Source: Hevea brasiliensis
Lineage: Eukaryota; Streptophyta; Magnoliopsida; Malpighiales; Euphorbiaceae
DNA: 64,000 nt
Direction of reading: 5' to 3'
Assembly (NCBI RefSeq): GCF_030052815.1
Contig: NW_026614695.1
Span: forward strand, 2,154,252 to 2,218,251
A model generated the notes under the pieces. The model was given only the letters and a program-made list of their open reading frames with translations, was not told the origin of the DNA and searched no databases. Positions within the stretch are counted from its first letter, which is position 1. Each line of letters starts with the position of its first letter. Both the position numbers and the translations under genes were made by a program. Positions 36,400 through 47,639 of this stretch are shown here, one piece after another.

Positions 36400-38553
36400 T
36401 TCTCTTTATTTCTTTTACATGTCTGCAAGTCCATGTCAATCTATGGCAACATGGAACTGTAAAAACAATGAAAGCTAAAGATGTCTAGCAGAGTTCTTCA
36501 AATTCCTAATTTCAAGCATTACCAGTCGGGGTGACCATTGTTTAGTCTAAACTAAAACATCGAACCGAACCACCGTAATTTGAAAATTGGATTCGGCTCT
36601 CTGTACTCACCCAGACAAATTGGAGACTCAAAAGGATATTTTGGTAGGTATCAATTGGCTCTTGCCTAGTTCACCATCAAAATCAAATTGAAAGGGATAG
36701 CCACATAGCCCTGCAAATCAGAATTGGAGACGTTCGTTGATGTTCAATTTCTTGCCTCCCTTTTCTAATCAATCAAGCAATTGCAGTTGTTTGAAGTTCC
36801 TCTTTCTCTCATTTAACAATTATGTGGTTCATAATTGCAAAATCATGAATTGATTATTGAAGAGTTTATGATTTATGGAAGTCTCAAAGGTCTAGCTTTT
36901 GTTTTTTATTTTATTTTTTTAAATTTTCATTAAAATTAAAATATAAATGCTTCAAATCATCAATGATGAATTCTTTCCCAGTGTTTTGTCAATTTATATT
37001 GCTTCTGGAAGATTTTAAAATGCTTATTTTTATTGTAAAAAATGCCATTGTCAATGGGATCTTTTTTAAAATGTGATTATTTTCCCTTGAATTGTGGATT
37101 TAAATGATGAATTTCTGTTTTTTGAAAGATTTTGAATTGATGAACTGAATCAAATGAAATCAGCTATATTTTTTTAATAAATTTCGATTATTTTAGTGTT
37201 GAGAAATTTTAAATGGAATCTAACTCATTGATACATAACCTTCATCGATCGGAGTAATTTTATAGTGGAACAATAATACCATGTAAGTTACATGTAATGT
37301 TAAGTCACTGAAAAATTAACACATAAGCAATTATGGTTATTAAAATCAACTGAAAAAAAAAAATTGCATGATGATTAAATTTCTGTGGGGCTTATTTACA
37401 TATATGTATTTAATGTTAATTGGATTACCATTTCATGTAGGCTATACTACATGAAATTACAGATTTATTATATAATTTCTCAATCAAAAGATAGAATATT
37501 AAAAGACTAATTATTATATACACTAAAAATATTAAAAATTAGTGTCAACTTATAAAGATAGGACCATATATTTCACAGAGAGAGAGTACATATATAGTTC
37601 TATGTAATTCCTTGTTTATGGGTCCACACATACACCAGCCAATGAGAATCACGGGAGTGATAAGGTGACTCTGTTTTTTATCTTTTTTAAACATCGGAGG
37701 AGATTTTATCTTTGGCCTTTGGTTTAAATATTAATTTATTTGATTTTTTTTTTAATTGCATTAATTTATTTGATGATGTTCTTTTGACACAAGTCGGTGT
37801 GAATGTGGAGTCATACATGCTAATGTTATCAGTCTAATGTCGTTTTCTTTCCCTCTTTGTGGCTTTTGCAAAGCCAAAATCTCATATGTAACGGTCGTTT
37901 TTGTTGTGTTCTTTTCATTGAAATCAGTTGAATTCTTTTGCGACGGTTTGATTATGAACATGGCAAACCAACTCAAAGTTAAGTTGCAGTCTTCTGGAGT
38001 CTCTTGTGGGGACAATTGGCCAAAGCTTTTCAGGCGGACGCAGGGTGGGGCCTATTTCCAATTTGCCATGGCTGTAGTGGGCCCCACGCGTGTGTTTTTT
38101 CTGTAAAATTTTTATAATTATTTTTTAGGTAATTTTAATTGAGCCTTGAATTCAAAATTATGTAGTTTTGAAAACGATTTTAATACCATAAAATTAAATT
38201 TTATTGATAAATTCTTATCACTATTATAAATTTATAATAAATTATTAAAAATTTTCAAATATATATATATGTACTATTTTATCATAAATAAATAAATTAA
38301 TTAATTATAAACTAATTCATTCTGAAATTTATAATGAACTAGATGAATATTTTTCACACTTTCCTTATCCATTTTATTTATTTCCTATTAAATTATTTAT
38401 CTAAATTGGTTTTATATTCTTTATTTTATATAACCCAAAAGCTTTAAGTGTTGAATTTTTTTTTTTCATATATAGGTTTCAATTACGTTCTAATATTATT
38501 TTGTTTTCATTATGTTTATGGTTATTTTAAATGGAAAATTTTATGTAGACTTC
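36400..38553. other. Intergenic AT-rich DNA, no gene seen
   Basis: AT-rich sequence with homopolymer runs. The frame at 37837-38106 has a hydrophobic start but no family resemblance and no downstream continuation. Two segments (36530-36720 and 38010-38100) are less AT-rich but show no motif I can name. Confidence 0.5.
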
Positions 38554-38706
38554 TGTTGGATGATGGAGCAAATCCCACATCGGTAATGCTAAAGGAGGAG
38601 GAATCGTGATATTGTGGCATGGAGGTGAGCCCATTTGAAGAATCCCAATGGTTTTATACCTACAGCTGTGATGTTCTAACAGAAAGAGCTGGCCCCACAT
38701 GTAACA
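38554..38706 (+). other. Possible snRNA-type promoter element or small LTR relic
   Basis: 38572-38582 reads ATCCCACATCG, a perfect match to the plant snRNA/snoRNA upstream sequence element RTCCCACATCG. No convincing TATA box lies 23-35 bp downstream (only gatatt). The block also begins TGTTGG and ends GTAACA, which is LTR-like, but has no target duplication. I cannot name an RNA product. Confidence 0.3.
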
Positions 38707-39054
38707 ACTGAGGCTGTTTGCCTATCACAAAAGATTTTTGGATATTAAAATGAGTTCCATGGTTTGAAAAAAAAAAATCGTTACTACATTTTAATTCATT
38801 TAAATAAATTTAAAATTAATGGCATTAATTAACCCGTTAAAAAATGATATAATTAGTTTTTAATAAATAAAATATTATTTTTATAATTTAAAATTATTAA
38901 AAATAAAAGTGTAGCCTTAATTATTCAGTAGTGATTGACAAACCCAGATTTGAATTCCTACTTTTTCAAACTCTTACTAAAAAAATAAAAAATAAATAAA
39001 TAAATAAATACATGAATTCATCTGATCAATTGTGTGGAACTATCAGCAGTGAAG

Positions 39055-39381
39055 ATGACAACGACAAGAACCATCACCAGCACAGTCAAAGTTGACCCCT
39101 TTTTCCAAGCCTGGTTTCGCTACAGCCAAGAAGAAGACAACATAAACCGTATGAACATTAAGGTCAATAGAGAGGAGCAGGATGAATACTATTATAGCAA
39201 TTTGTATTTAGACAAGTTGGGACCCATGGAGCCTAAGGATTTTGAGTTGGATGCAGTCAGGAAGTTGAGCTACGGAGATTATTCCCAATTCATCAAAAAG
39301 CTTCTTCACGCTCGTGCAAATGGGGCAACATGTCTTGCTAAAAATAGCAAAAAGTCATTTCCAACAAAAAGAAACAACTAG
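39055..39381 (+). CDS. Unrecognised 108-residue ORF
   Basis: The frame begins MTTTRTITSTVKVDPFFQ, from an ATG (an earlier in-frame GTG exists at 39034). It is hydrophilic and compositionally balanced, with DEYYYSNLYLDKLGPMEPKD and a C-terminal LSYGDYSQFIKKLLHARANG, ending in a basic tail KNSKKSFPTKRNN. It stands out from the AT-rich surroundings by higher GC and varied codons, so it may be a small gene or an exon or fragment of one. I see no signal peptide, membrane segment or known domain. A poly-A run follows the stop (39395-39417), which would also fit a retroposed copy. Confidence 0.35.
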   Translation: MTTTRTITSTVKVDPFFQAWFRYSQEEDNINRMNIKVNREEQDEYYYSNLYLDKLGPMEPKDFELDAVRKLSYGDYSQFIKKLLHARANGATCLAKNSKKSFPTKRNN

Positions 39382-39478
39382 AAATAACAAATTTGAGAAA
39401 AAAAAAAAAAAAGAAAAACAGAAATGGATAAAGAAGAACCTAAAAACAACAACAAAGTCAGAGCTCCTTGGCCTTGGT

Positions 39479-40007
39479 TAGGGGTGACAATGGGTCAAGT
39501 GTTTGCGGATACTCGATCCGATCGAAACTTAATAGGACTTATTTGGATATTATATAATCAGGTTTGAGACAAGTTTAAGTTTGAAAAATAATACCCATAA
39601 CAAGTTCGGATTGGATTTGGATTTTATATGTTGGGTATCCGTTACCTGAACCTATTTATATAAATACTTAATTAAATATAAAATATATATTTTTTATAAT
39701 AATATTTGTAAATTTTTATATATTTTATTTTATATAAAATGAAATTTAAATATTTTATAAAATTATTGAATTTTTAAAATATAAATTATTAATCAAAATA
39801 ATTTTTAATGCAAAATGATAATTAAAATATATAAAATTAAACGGGTTCGATTTTTTTGGGGTAATAATAATCAGATTTGGGACGGATTCGAATAGTTAAG
39901 AATAAATTTTAATCGAGTTTGGGACGAGTTTAAGTTTTGATAATATTTATCGGGTTCGAGTTCGGATAAAGTAATTTTTGCGAGTATCTTATCCATTACC
40001 ATCCATA
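39479..40007. mobile_element. hAT-like MITE, 529 bp
   Basis: The left end reads TAGGGGTGACAATGGGT and the inverted right end TATGGATGGTAATGGAT, the imperfect terminal repeat common in plant hAT MITEs. Flanks are GCCTTGGT (39471-39478) and TCCTTGGT (40008-40015), an 8-bp duplication with one mismatch. The interior is AT-rich with repeated gggttcgag and ggacgagtttaag phrases and no coding capacity. Confidence 0.75.
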
Positions 40008-40085
40008 TCCTTGGTCCTTGCTATCTTTGCCTCTCTGTCTCTTTGTGTCTCACAGAGCTCTCAATTAACGTATGATGTTTTTAAA
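40008..40085 (+). pseudogene. Relic of a secreted-protein first exon, polygalacturonase-like
   Basis: One frame reads LVLAIFASLSLCVSQSSQL followed by TYDVFK: a signal-peptide core with a likely cleavage site after VSQ or SQS, then the TYDVFK start seen at the mature N-terminus of plant polygalacturonases. The sequence before it is cut by the hAT MITE, and the sequence after it is replaced by a Copia LTR fragment from about 40082. About 26 codons survive. The polygalacturonase link rests on a few residues only. Confidence 0.3.
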
Positions 40086-41460
40086 GGAGCGGAAGCAGTG
40101 GGATTGGCAACTAAGCAATTTTTAATTTTAATTAACCTAAATTTTATGGATCACATGCAATCAAATTTCATTTCTATGTTAACAATTAACATACCCAATA
40201 AATGGTTACAACCCTTGTAACCCTAATTGGTCTTTTGGCCTATTTTGTCATTAGAAAACATAAGATTAAGAACAACCTTAAAATACCTAAACAAAGGTTT
40301 AGGGATTTCTTACTCAATGGGGCACAGAATGAAATCCTACCCTCCGGGAAGCTAGACCACTAAATGTTGGTCCTCTAATCCGTCCACACGAACCTTGTGA
40401 TCTCGACTCAACCTTTGGATCAATTCCTCCCCAGAAGCACTCTCATTGGTTCGGCCAACTGAGCATGGAAGAAGGCTATGGGTTTTCTTGGGTTTTTCTT
40501 TTTGGGAAATTCAAGAAATAATTTCTCTAGCTTTGATTTAAGAGTAAACACTTCTAATGTTTCTTGAATCAAATGTAAGAATGGAAGGAAAAAGAATGAA
40601 CTTAGCTTATCTTGAGAGAAAAAGGAAGAAGAAGAAGAAGAAAATGAATACACTCTTACCATCTATCAAGTGATTTGACTTTTATACTTTAGGGATTTCC
40701 ATATCCCTAAAATGGGTGGAAATATATAAAGCTTACAGATTTCTAATCCCTAAAGGCAATTAGTGGAGATTAGTTGTCTTCCACTAATGAGAAGACATTT
40801 ACAGATGTCTTTATCTCATCCAATCAAATTGATAAGTTGTCACCATTTCATGGTGCCATTTGACATCTTATGCCATATCATCACCAAGCCACTGAGTCAC
40901 AGTTCTCTCATGACTTTATAAGCCATTTAAGCCATATTAATTCTTCTTACATTATAATTTACATCTAATATAAATTCTATCATAATTGAACTCCTTTAAT
41001 TATAAGCTTATATTTAAAAATTAAATATAAATTAATTTTCTTCTTATTTACCCAATTCTTTGAATTTAGTTTTAAGTCATGCTAGGAACTTTGCAATCTT
41101 ATTGCAAACTAAATTCATTAATTTAACTAATCAATTAAATAATTTATTTAATTAATCAAATTAATATTGTCTTGATCATATTAGTTCTATTGTGTGTGAC
41201 TTTCTAGGTACATGATTAATTGGCAATGAGAATATGATATTAACTCTTTAATATCATTGAAACTCTTTCCATACCTAGATTAAAATTTTCTTTCCACTCT
41301 TAGTTCTCATAAATCATAGTAAACTCCTAGCATAGCGTGCCATGACTATCTAATAAATGATGAATAAAATTCATCTCATTCCTTAGAACCTTGGTCATAT
41401 ATACCATTCACCAATTCATCCCATTCTTTAGAATCTTGATCATACATACTATGCAGAAGA
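40082..41460 (-). mobile_element. Truncated, diverged Copia LTR fragment
   Basis: Inverted, its end reads gcttccgctcc like the LTR of Copia element 1. Collinear blocks shared with the Copia 2 LTR include aagtcatgctaggaactttgcaa (41073), gtgtgtgactttctagg (41193), ggcaatgagaatatgatatt (41222) and cctagcatagcgtgccatg (41327). It ends without the opening tgttagtagtatgcc, so it is truncated at the U3 side. The minus-strand ORF at 40420-40662 is not a gene. Confidence 0.75.
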
Positions 41461-43430
41461 AGGTGAAAATCTTATCTTGTATTAGTTTTAAGACTCCACA
41501 CCAAGATGAAGAACGGAGAGATGATGTGAATTGAGCACAAATGTGCCTTTCTAACTTTTGCCCATAACAATTGAGCCGCAATGGGAAGAAATAAAAGACC
41601 TATTTTCTTAGGGTTCCTTGGCTCCATTAAGAAGTGTTTTATCAATATTATCTATAGTTCACTATTAAAAGAAAATAAAAATTAATTGCTTGCAAGAAAT
41701 ATAAATTGAATATGCTTTAAAAGTAAATCATTGTGCGCCAAAAAGTAAATTAAGAGTTTTTGCACGAAATATAAATCATTGTTTTGAAAAAATAAATTGA
41801 TTGCATGAAAAATAAATAAATATGTTTAAAAAATAATAAATGATTGAGAGATTGATTGAACTTTAATTGAAAATACGTACTTCTTAAAAAAGTAAAGTGT
41901 AATTGATAAGAAAAGTAAATTGAATGCTAATATAAATCTACTCAACGCTTGTTAAGTAATTGACATTATAAAGCTAACTTATATGTTGTGTTGTTGATTG
42001 GATTGGATGGGTGCCTTAAAATTACATCTGTTGCTCCTTTTATAGCTGCTGCTTGCTTGCTTGGTGATAAGCTCACTATACCCACACACTTTATCATGAT
42101 AACTGCTCCTGGAGACTTGCCACATTAGTAATTGCTACTAATTTCAAGGCCATTTACTACTCTTGACTTCTTCAAAGTACGTTTTTAGTTCATCTGCATC
42201 CTTTATTTATGGCCTATTTGGTATTATTGTTAAATTTATTATTGAGAAAATTACTTTTTTAAATATATTAATTAGAGAGCATTAAAAAATAATTTAAAAT
42301 TAAATTTTATAAGTTTTAGTGACAAGAACACTAAAATAATAAAATCTTTGTTTCCAAACTGTTTTTTCTACGGTATCTTATTTTTTTTTAATTTGAAAAT
42401 TAGTTTTGGCCTTCTAACCACAATGTCACACGGGTACTTAATTATTAATGTTTTTGAGTTATGGATCTTGATTTTTGGACATAAAGGCTATGGATTATGG
42501 ATTTAAGTTATGGTCAAACTATATATAGACTTTAATTAATTTTGATTTCAAACTCAATTACTTTTGTCCAAAATGAAAATGTAGTGTAAAATGTAAATAG
42601 CTATATCCAAAAAAAAAAAAAAATTCAACGATTAGAGATCGACCTACTTTCTAGCTCGCCTATAGAGATCGGCCATAGAGATCAAACGTAGAGATTGGCT
42701 TACTTTCTAGCTTGCCTATAAAGGTCGGCCATAGAATTCGGTCATAGAGATCAGCCTGCTTCCTAGCTCTCATGTAGAGATCGGCCTGCTTTCTAGCTCG
42801 CCTATAGAGATCGGCCATAGAGATTAGCCTGCTCCTAGCTCTCACGTAGAGATCGGCCTGCTTTCTAGCTCGCCTATAGAGATCGACCGTAGAGTTTGGC
42901 CATAGAGATCAGTCTACTCCTAGCTCTCACGTAGAGATCGGCCTGCTTTCTAGCTCACCTATAGAGATTGGCCATAAAGTTTGACCATAGAGATCAAACG
43001 TAGAGATCGACCTACTTTCTAGCTCGCCTATAGAAATCGGCCATAGAGATCAGCCTGCTCCTAGCTCTCACATAGAGATCGGCCTTAGAACTCTTCAGAG
43101 GGGTGTGACGATGCTTAGGTAGGTGTGGATGAGTGTATACTTTCCCCTTCAAATAATAAAGTTGATTTTTTTTAACCAAGAAATATTTTAAGAAATAATT
43201 TTACTTACTTTTTTTTATTTTTCCAAAATTAAATATTAAAATCATATTACACATGAAAGTGAAATTCAATAACTTTAATCAAACCAGGGCAATGGAATTA
43301 ACATGTAAAATTGAAAATAAAATCAACGTGTAAAAAAAAAAACAATTGAAAATAAAATTATAAGGAAAGTGAAAATAACAACGCAATTACACATATTTCT
43401 TATTGGTCCGGACAAAATATGGTATCTACA
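41461..43430 (-). mobile_element. 3' LTR of Tat-like Gypsy element F
   Basis: Its 5' boundary (minus strand) is at 43430, where the inverted sequence reads TGTAGATACCATATTTTG directly after a polypurine tract. It contains the ~70-bp array at 42630-43090 and a minus-strand TATA box (CTATAAAAGG, 42036-42045). The lower boundary is uncertain; sequence to about 41460 is assigned because it follows the TATA in LTR fashion and lies against the Copia fragment. Confidence 0.6.
42630..43090 (-). repeat. Tandem array of 60-85-bp units in LTR F
   Basis: Six units starting near 42632, 42692, 42774, 42846, 42931 and 43000. Each opens tagagatcggcctgctttc and tagctcgcctatagagatcgg, with a variable second part. 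The minus-strand ORF at 42660-42845 follows the repeat and is not a gene. Confidence 0.9.
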
Positions 43431-43446
43431 GCTACCCCTCTTTACA
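43431..43446 (-). other. Polypurine tract of Gypsy element F
   Basis: Inverted it reads tgtaaagaggggtagc and abuts the 3' LTR. It primes plus-strand DNA synthesis and fixes the element as minus-strand. Confidence 0.7.
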
Positions 43447-43492
43447 TGTTTTCTATTAGAGAAAACGGAAATTAAATTTCAAGTTTTCTCCA

Positions 43493-46400
43493 TATCACAC
43501 CTTATCCCTCTGTAAAACATAACACGACTCCGTAGTATACCTAATAAATTATCGAACTTCACTTACCGATAATTTATTAAATATACTACAAGGGGTTTTA
43601 ACATATCAATTTCCTATTTAAGTTTGGCATGGTGAGAAAAGCAGTATTAAAATGTATTTGATTCAAATGGATGTCATAAAATTTATTTAGAAATAATTGA
43701 GCATTTTTCAAATTTTTCAAAAATTCTGTATAGTACCAGCTAAAAATGCAACAAAACAGTTTTTCTAAACTTGTGAAAATTAATTTATAAAAATATATAA
43801 TCCACAATTCAACTCAATCAAATGAAACATCTCATTTCATTCTCAACAATTTCATCATAAGAATATAATATTCATCATTTGCAGAATTTAAAAAGAAATT
43901 TAAATGTTACATTCATTGGGATAATAAAGTTTATATTACAAAATTGACATTAACTGAAGTGACCAAAATAACCTTACAAAGATTTTTATAAATGCTCAAC
44001 ATCTATACATAAATACATACAGATACATCTACATCAAAATGAATATACAAGGGTATACCTAAAATGTATACCCAAAGCTATATCCTATCGTGCTCAGCAC
44101 TGCTCACTCTGCAGCTCTTTTCTTCTCCTTACCCGCGATAGTATGAAATAGCTATCGTTGAACAACACTCAGTGGTGCACAACTATAATTTAAAACTTAG
44201 TATAAACAAAATTTATTAAAAAGGGGTAAATAAGAGTTTGCAACATTCACATTTCCATAAATCATGAAACTAATATCCACATTTTCTATAACATTTTTTC
44301 AAAATAATTTCAAACAATGGTGTTGCCACAATTCACACAACTTAGATCATGACACAAAATTTCCTATCAATGACGTGTCGTACATCACGACAAAACAATC
44401 TACAACCTCACTAACTGAAATTATTGAGGAAGGTGGCTAGCTAGCTGTATGAGTACTCATTCGAACTTAACCTCAACTGGTAAGACGGAGAGGGAGGAAA
44501 CATAATCAAACTCAGCCCCATAGATGGAAGAGGAACACAGTAAGAATTGTCATGCCAAGTGTGGTTTCAAAAACCAATCTAAACAATTTCATTCAAATAA
44601 TTTTATTGCAACTCAACAATCATATTTCATTCATAAATTTCCCCTTATAGGGTAGGCAACACACACTTTCTCAAATTAAAATTCTCAATGCAATAAAAAA
44701 TCATAATCATTCATATAAACTTATTCAAAACAATTTTCAATTGAAAAACAAAGGATTAGGATTAGTTGTGCACAAACCTTTTTATACTCCTCTTACTTAG
44801 TTCAACTTGTCCCCTCTTCAGGAGGCTCCTTTTCCACTAAAAATACACAATGGAAATGTCTCAATAATTATCCCAATTATCTCCAATAACTAATCAAATG
44901 AATTCCTATGTTACTTGTGCAATTTTAAGGAATTTGGGTTCTGGACAGTTTTATGCCCTAACTTTTGAACCCAATTTCCACCTAGTTCTAGTCATAATTT
45001 GGTGAAGTGTTCTCCATGAAAATTATTCCTCTGTGTCTTAGTTTCATTTTCCTTTTTGAATTACTCAATTTGGAGTTTTTTAGCTCTAGTTATAGTTAAT
45101 TTGCCAAGTACTAGTCCAGTGACCAATACTGTTCCAAAACAAGGCAGATTCTAGAACTCAACTTTGTCAAGCTAATTGGACTAGTTATAGTCATAATTTG
45201 GCTTGGTGTTCTTCATATGAGTTATTATTCTGTGTCTCATGGTGTCACAAGTTCAAGAATCACTAAATTTGAAGTTTTCTAGGGTAAGTTATGGCTAATT
45301 AACCAACCTGGACTTGTGAATCCTATAACTCAAGAATTCCAGGTTTCAAGTCAGCTTTTCAATTAATATTTAAGGGTCTTACACCCAAAATTTGATTAAG
45401 GTTTCTGAACCAAAGTTGTAGCCCTAAGTCTTAGGTTTTCAGATCATTTTGTCTCATCCCATTTGGAATTTTCTAGTGAAAGTTATGGTTCATTTACTAT
45501 CTGGGTATCAAATGGTCAACCACTCCAAAGGCAGGAATTCTAGGATTAGGATTCCTGAGTTGTCCTAACAATTTCCTTAAGTTCCTTTAGGATCTGGGTT
45601 CTGGTCAAAAAACAAAAATTGTAGTTCTATGTATTATGAACATTTTGGCTTTGGAATCACTGCATTTTCAGTTTTTTAGCTGAAGTTATGGCAATTTCGC
45701 TAAAACTGGTCGGATAGGTATTTGTCCAGAATTTCCAGGTTAGTCTAGCATTAGGGCAGATTTGATAGACTAAATTGGCCTAGCAATTTGATCAACTTAG
45801 AGTCATTATTTGGGTTCATGATCTTCAAAAGACATGTTATACTATGTTTCAGGTTTCCATTGGTTTAAGAATCACCTAATTTGGAGTTTTCTAGTGTGAT
45901 TTATGCCTAATTTGCTAAACATTGTTTATTTGGTCATTTTTTGTCAGGTCTAGAATTGTAATCCAAATTCAAGCCAAATTTAGGCCAACTTATGTTCATT
46001 TTCTGGGCAAGGTGTCTTCATGAAAATTCTAGCCCCATGTCTTAAAATTCATCTTCAATTGGCCTAACACCAATTGGAGCTATATAACTCAACTTATAAC
46101 CATCTAAGTGGATTGGACTCAAGCAGTCCAGAATTTCAACTTATGACACACCACCAATCCATCAATTCCATTCCTCAATTCAACATAAATTGTTAACCAA
46201 AGTATGCAAATGACCATAATTAGGTCTTATAAATCTCAATTGATCAACATGTCACAAAACCCTAATTTTCCAAGAACCCTAATTCTTCCATCTTACTAAT
46301 TTCATGCAAACTCATGCAAACTCAACTCATCAATCATATACATATCCTTAATCAAGCTAGAATCCATGTTCAATTAAATTAAAAAACATCAAAACCTTAA

Positions 46401-47409
46401 TACCCCATAGCTGGCCGAAATTCTATCTTCCCATTCAACCTAATTTCTTGCATTTTCTTAATTTAATTTTCCTATAATTTACCTCAATTCAATGATTACA
46501 TAAGAATTTAAGTGTGTAGGAAAGCTTACCTTGTTGACCAGATTTTGTGTCTTCCAAAATCTTCAATTTCTTTAATTTATTTCTCTTAATCTTTTACCCA
46601 AGCTTGATTATCAAGTTCTTGTTAAAGCGGTTATGAAATTTATGGGCTAAAACTAGGGTTTTAGGAGCTTAATATATTCATTAATGGAGGAATTTGGGAG
46701 AGGTAGAGAGGAAAGTGGAGCCGGCAGGTTTTTGCAAGAAGAAGACATTTATTTGATTTTAATTTTTGGTCCTTATTTATTGATAATTATCCCTACATTT
46801 AGTGAATTAAAAATTATAATTTTAATTGTGTCATGTTACATCATGCTTATATCATAAAGCATTAAAAATAAAAATTTCTTTTCTTTTTCTTTTCTTTTCC
46901 TACACCTCTTCATTTTTTAATATCTTTTTCAATATTTTTAATTTCATACATTTTAATGGACATTTAGGTCAAAGTCACCTCTAAGGGTGAATTGACCAAA
47001 ATGCCCCTCATCGGTTATAATCCATCTTTTTAATAATGCTTGATAGCTCCTTGAGTTCTGATTTACTTATTTGAGTTTGTTCTCTTTTCTTTTCTATGAT
47101 TTTCACATTTCCAATAGTTTCACAATTATCCCTTGGCCTAGGATGTCATGGGATCCCACATGAATTTAGGGTTGCAACTGAGCTCGTAGCCACTTCCAGG
47201 GGTGGTCACTGATCGACGGGACCTTAGCTCATTTAACCGATTTAGGCTTTATTTCACTTATTTCCTTCCAACTTCATTTGATCTTTATCAAATTTATTTA
47301 TGGCTTATTTATGTGGCTTAGGTATGGTTCTAGACATTCTAACTGTCCGGACAGATACTAGTCACCGAAAAAGTAGAATGTACGAATTACTTAATATGGG
47401 GGTGTTACA
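43493..47409 (-). mobile_element. Gypsy-type solo LTR 'D', diverged A/B/C relative
   Basis: On the plus strand it starts tatcacaccttatccc and ends tatgggggtgttaca, the inverse of a TGTAACACC...GTGTGATA LTR. It keeps the family opening (inverted: acattctactttttcggtga, then ctgtccggacag). Flanks are CTCCA (43488-43492) and CTACA (47410-47414), a 5-bp duplication with one mismatch. Length is 3917 bp. It has no internal domain and sits between the polypurine tract and the tandem array of element F. It is the oldest-looking member of the family here. Confidence 0.78.
44900..46150 (-). repeat. About six diverged ~190-bp modules in LTR D
   Basis: A recurring order of phrases: tcataatttggg, tcttcatgaaaa, tctatgtcttag, ttgaatcactnaatttgga, gttttctagctnaagttatgg, then aatttg. 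Instances are centred near 45060, 45260, 45440, 45640, 45860 and 46050. The same module, less repeated, is in A, B and C. Confidence 0.65.
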
Positions 47410-47639
47410 CTACAGATAGGGAAAATGTAAATATATAAACTCATATTTGGATAGGTGAGACATGAAATTAAACTGAATCCGAAAACCTTCAAAATGCAAA
47501 AGTTGGCATATTAGAGTTTGAATAAAGGAAAAACATTTTAACATATAAACTTGAAAAGTTAATAAACATAGAAATAAATTACCTCGATACATAGAAAGTT
47601 TTAAAATCTTAAAATCAACATGGAATTTGAGTCTAGAAT

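Noticed and set aside
38554..38706. Cassandra-type TRIM with embedded 5S RNA
   Set aside because: The ends are LTR-like, but I see none of the 5S promoter boxes and no target duplication.
42660..42845. Repetitive frame (RARKQADLYM repeats)
   Set aside because: Produced by the ~70-bp array of LTR F.
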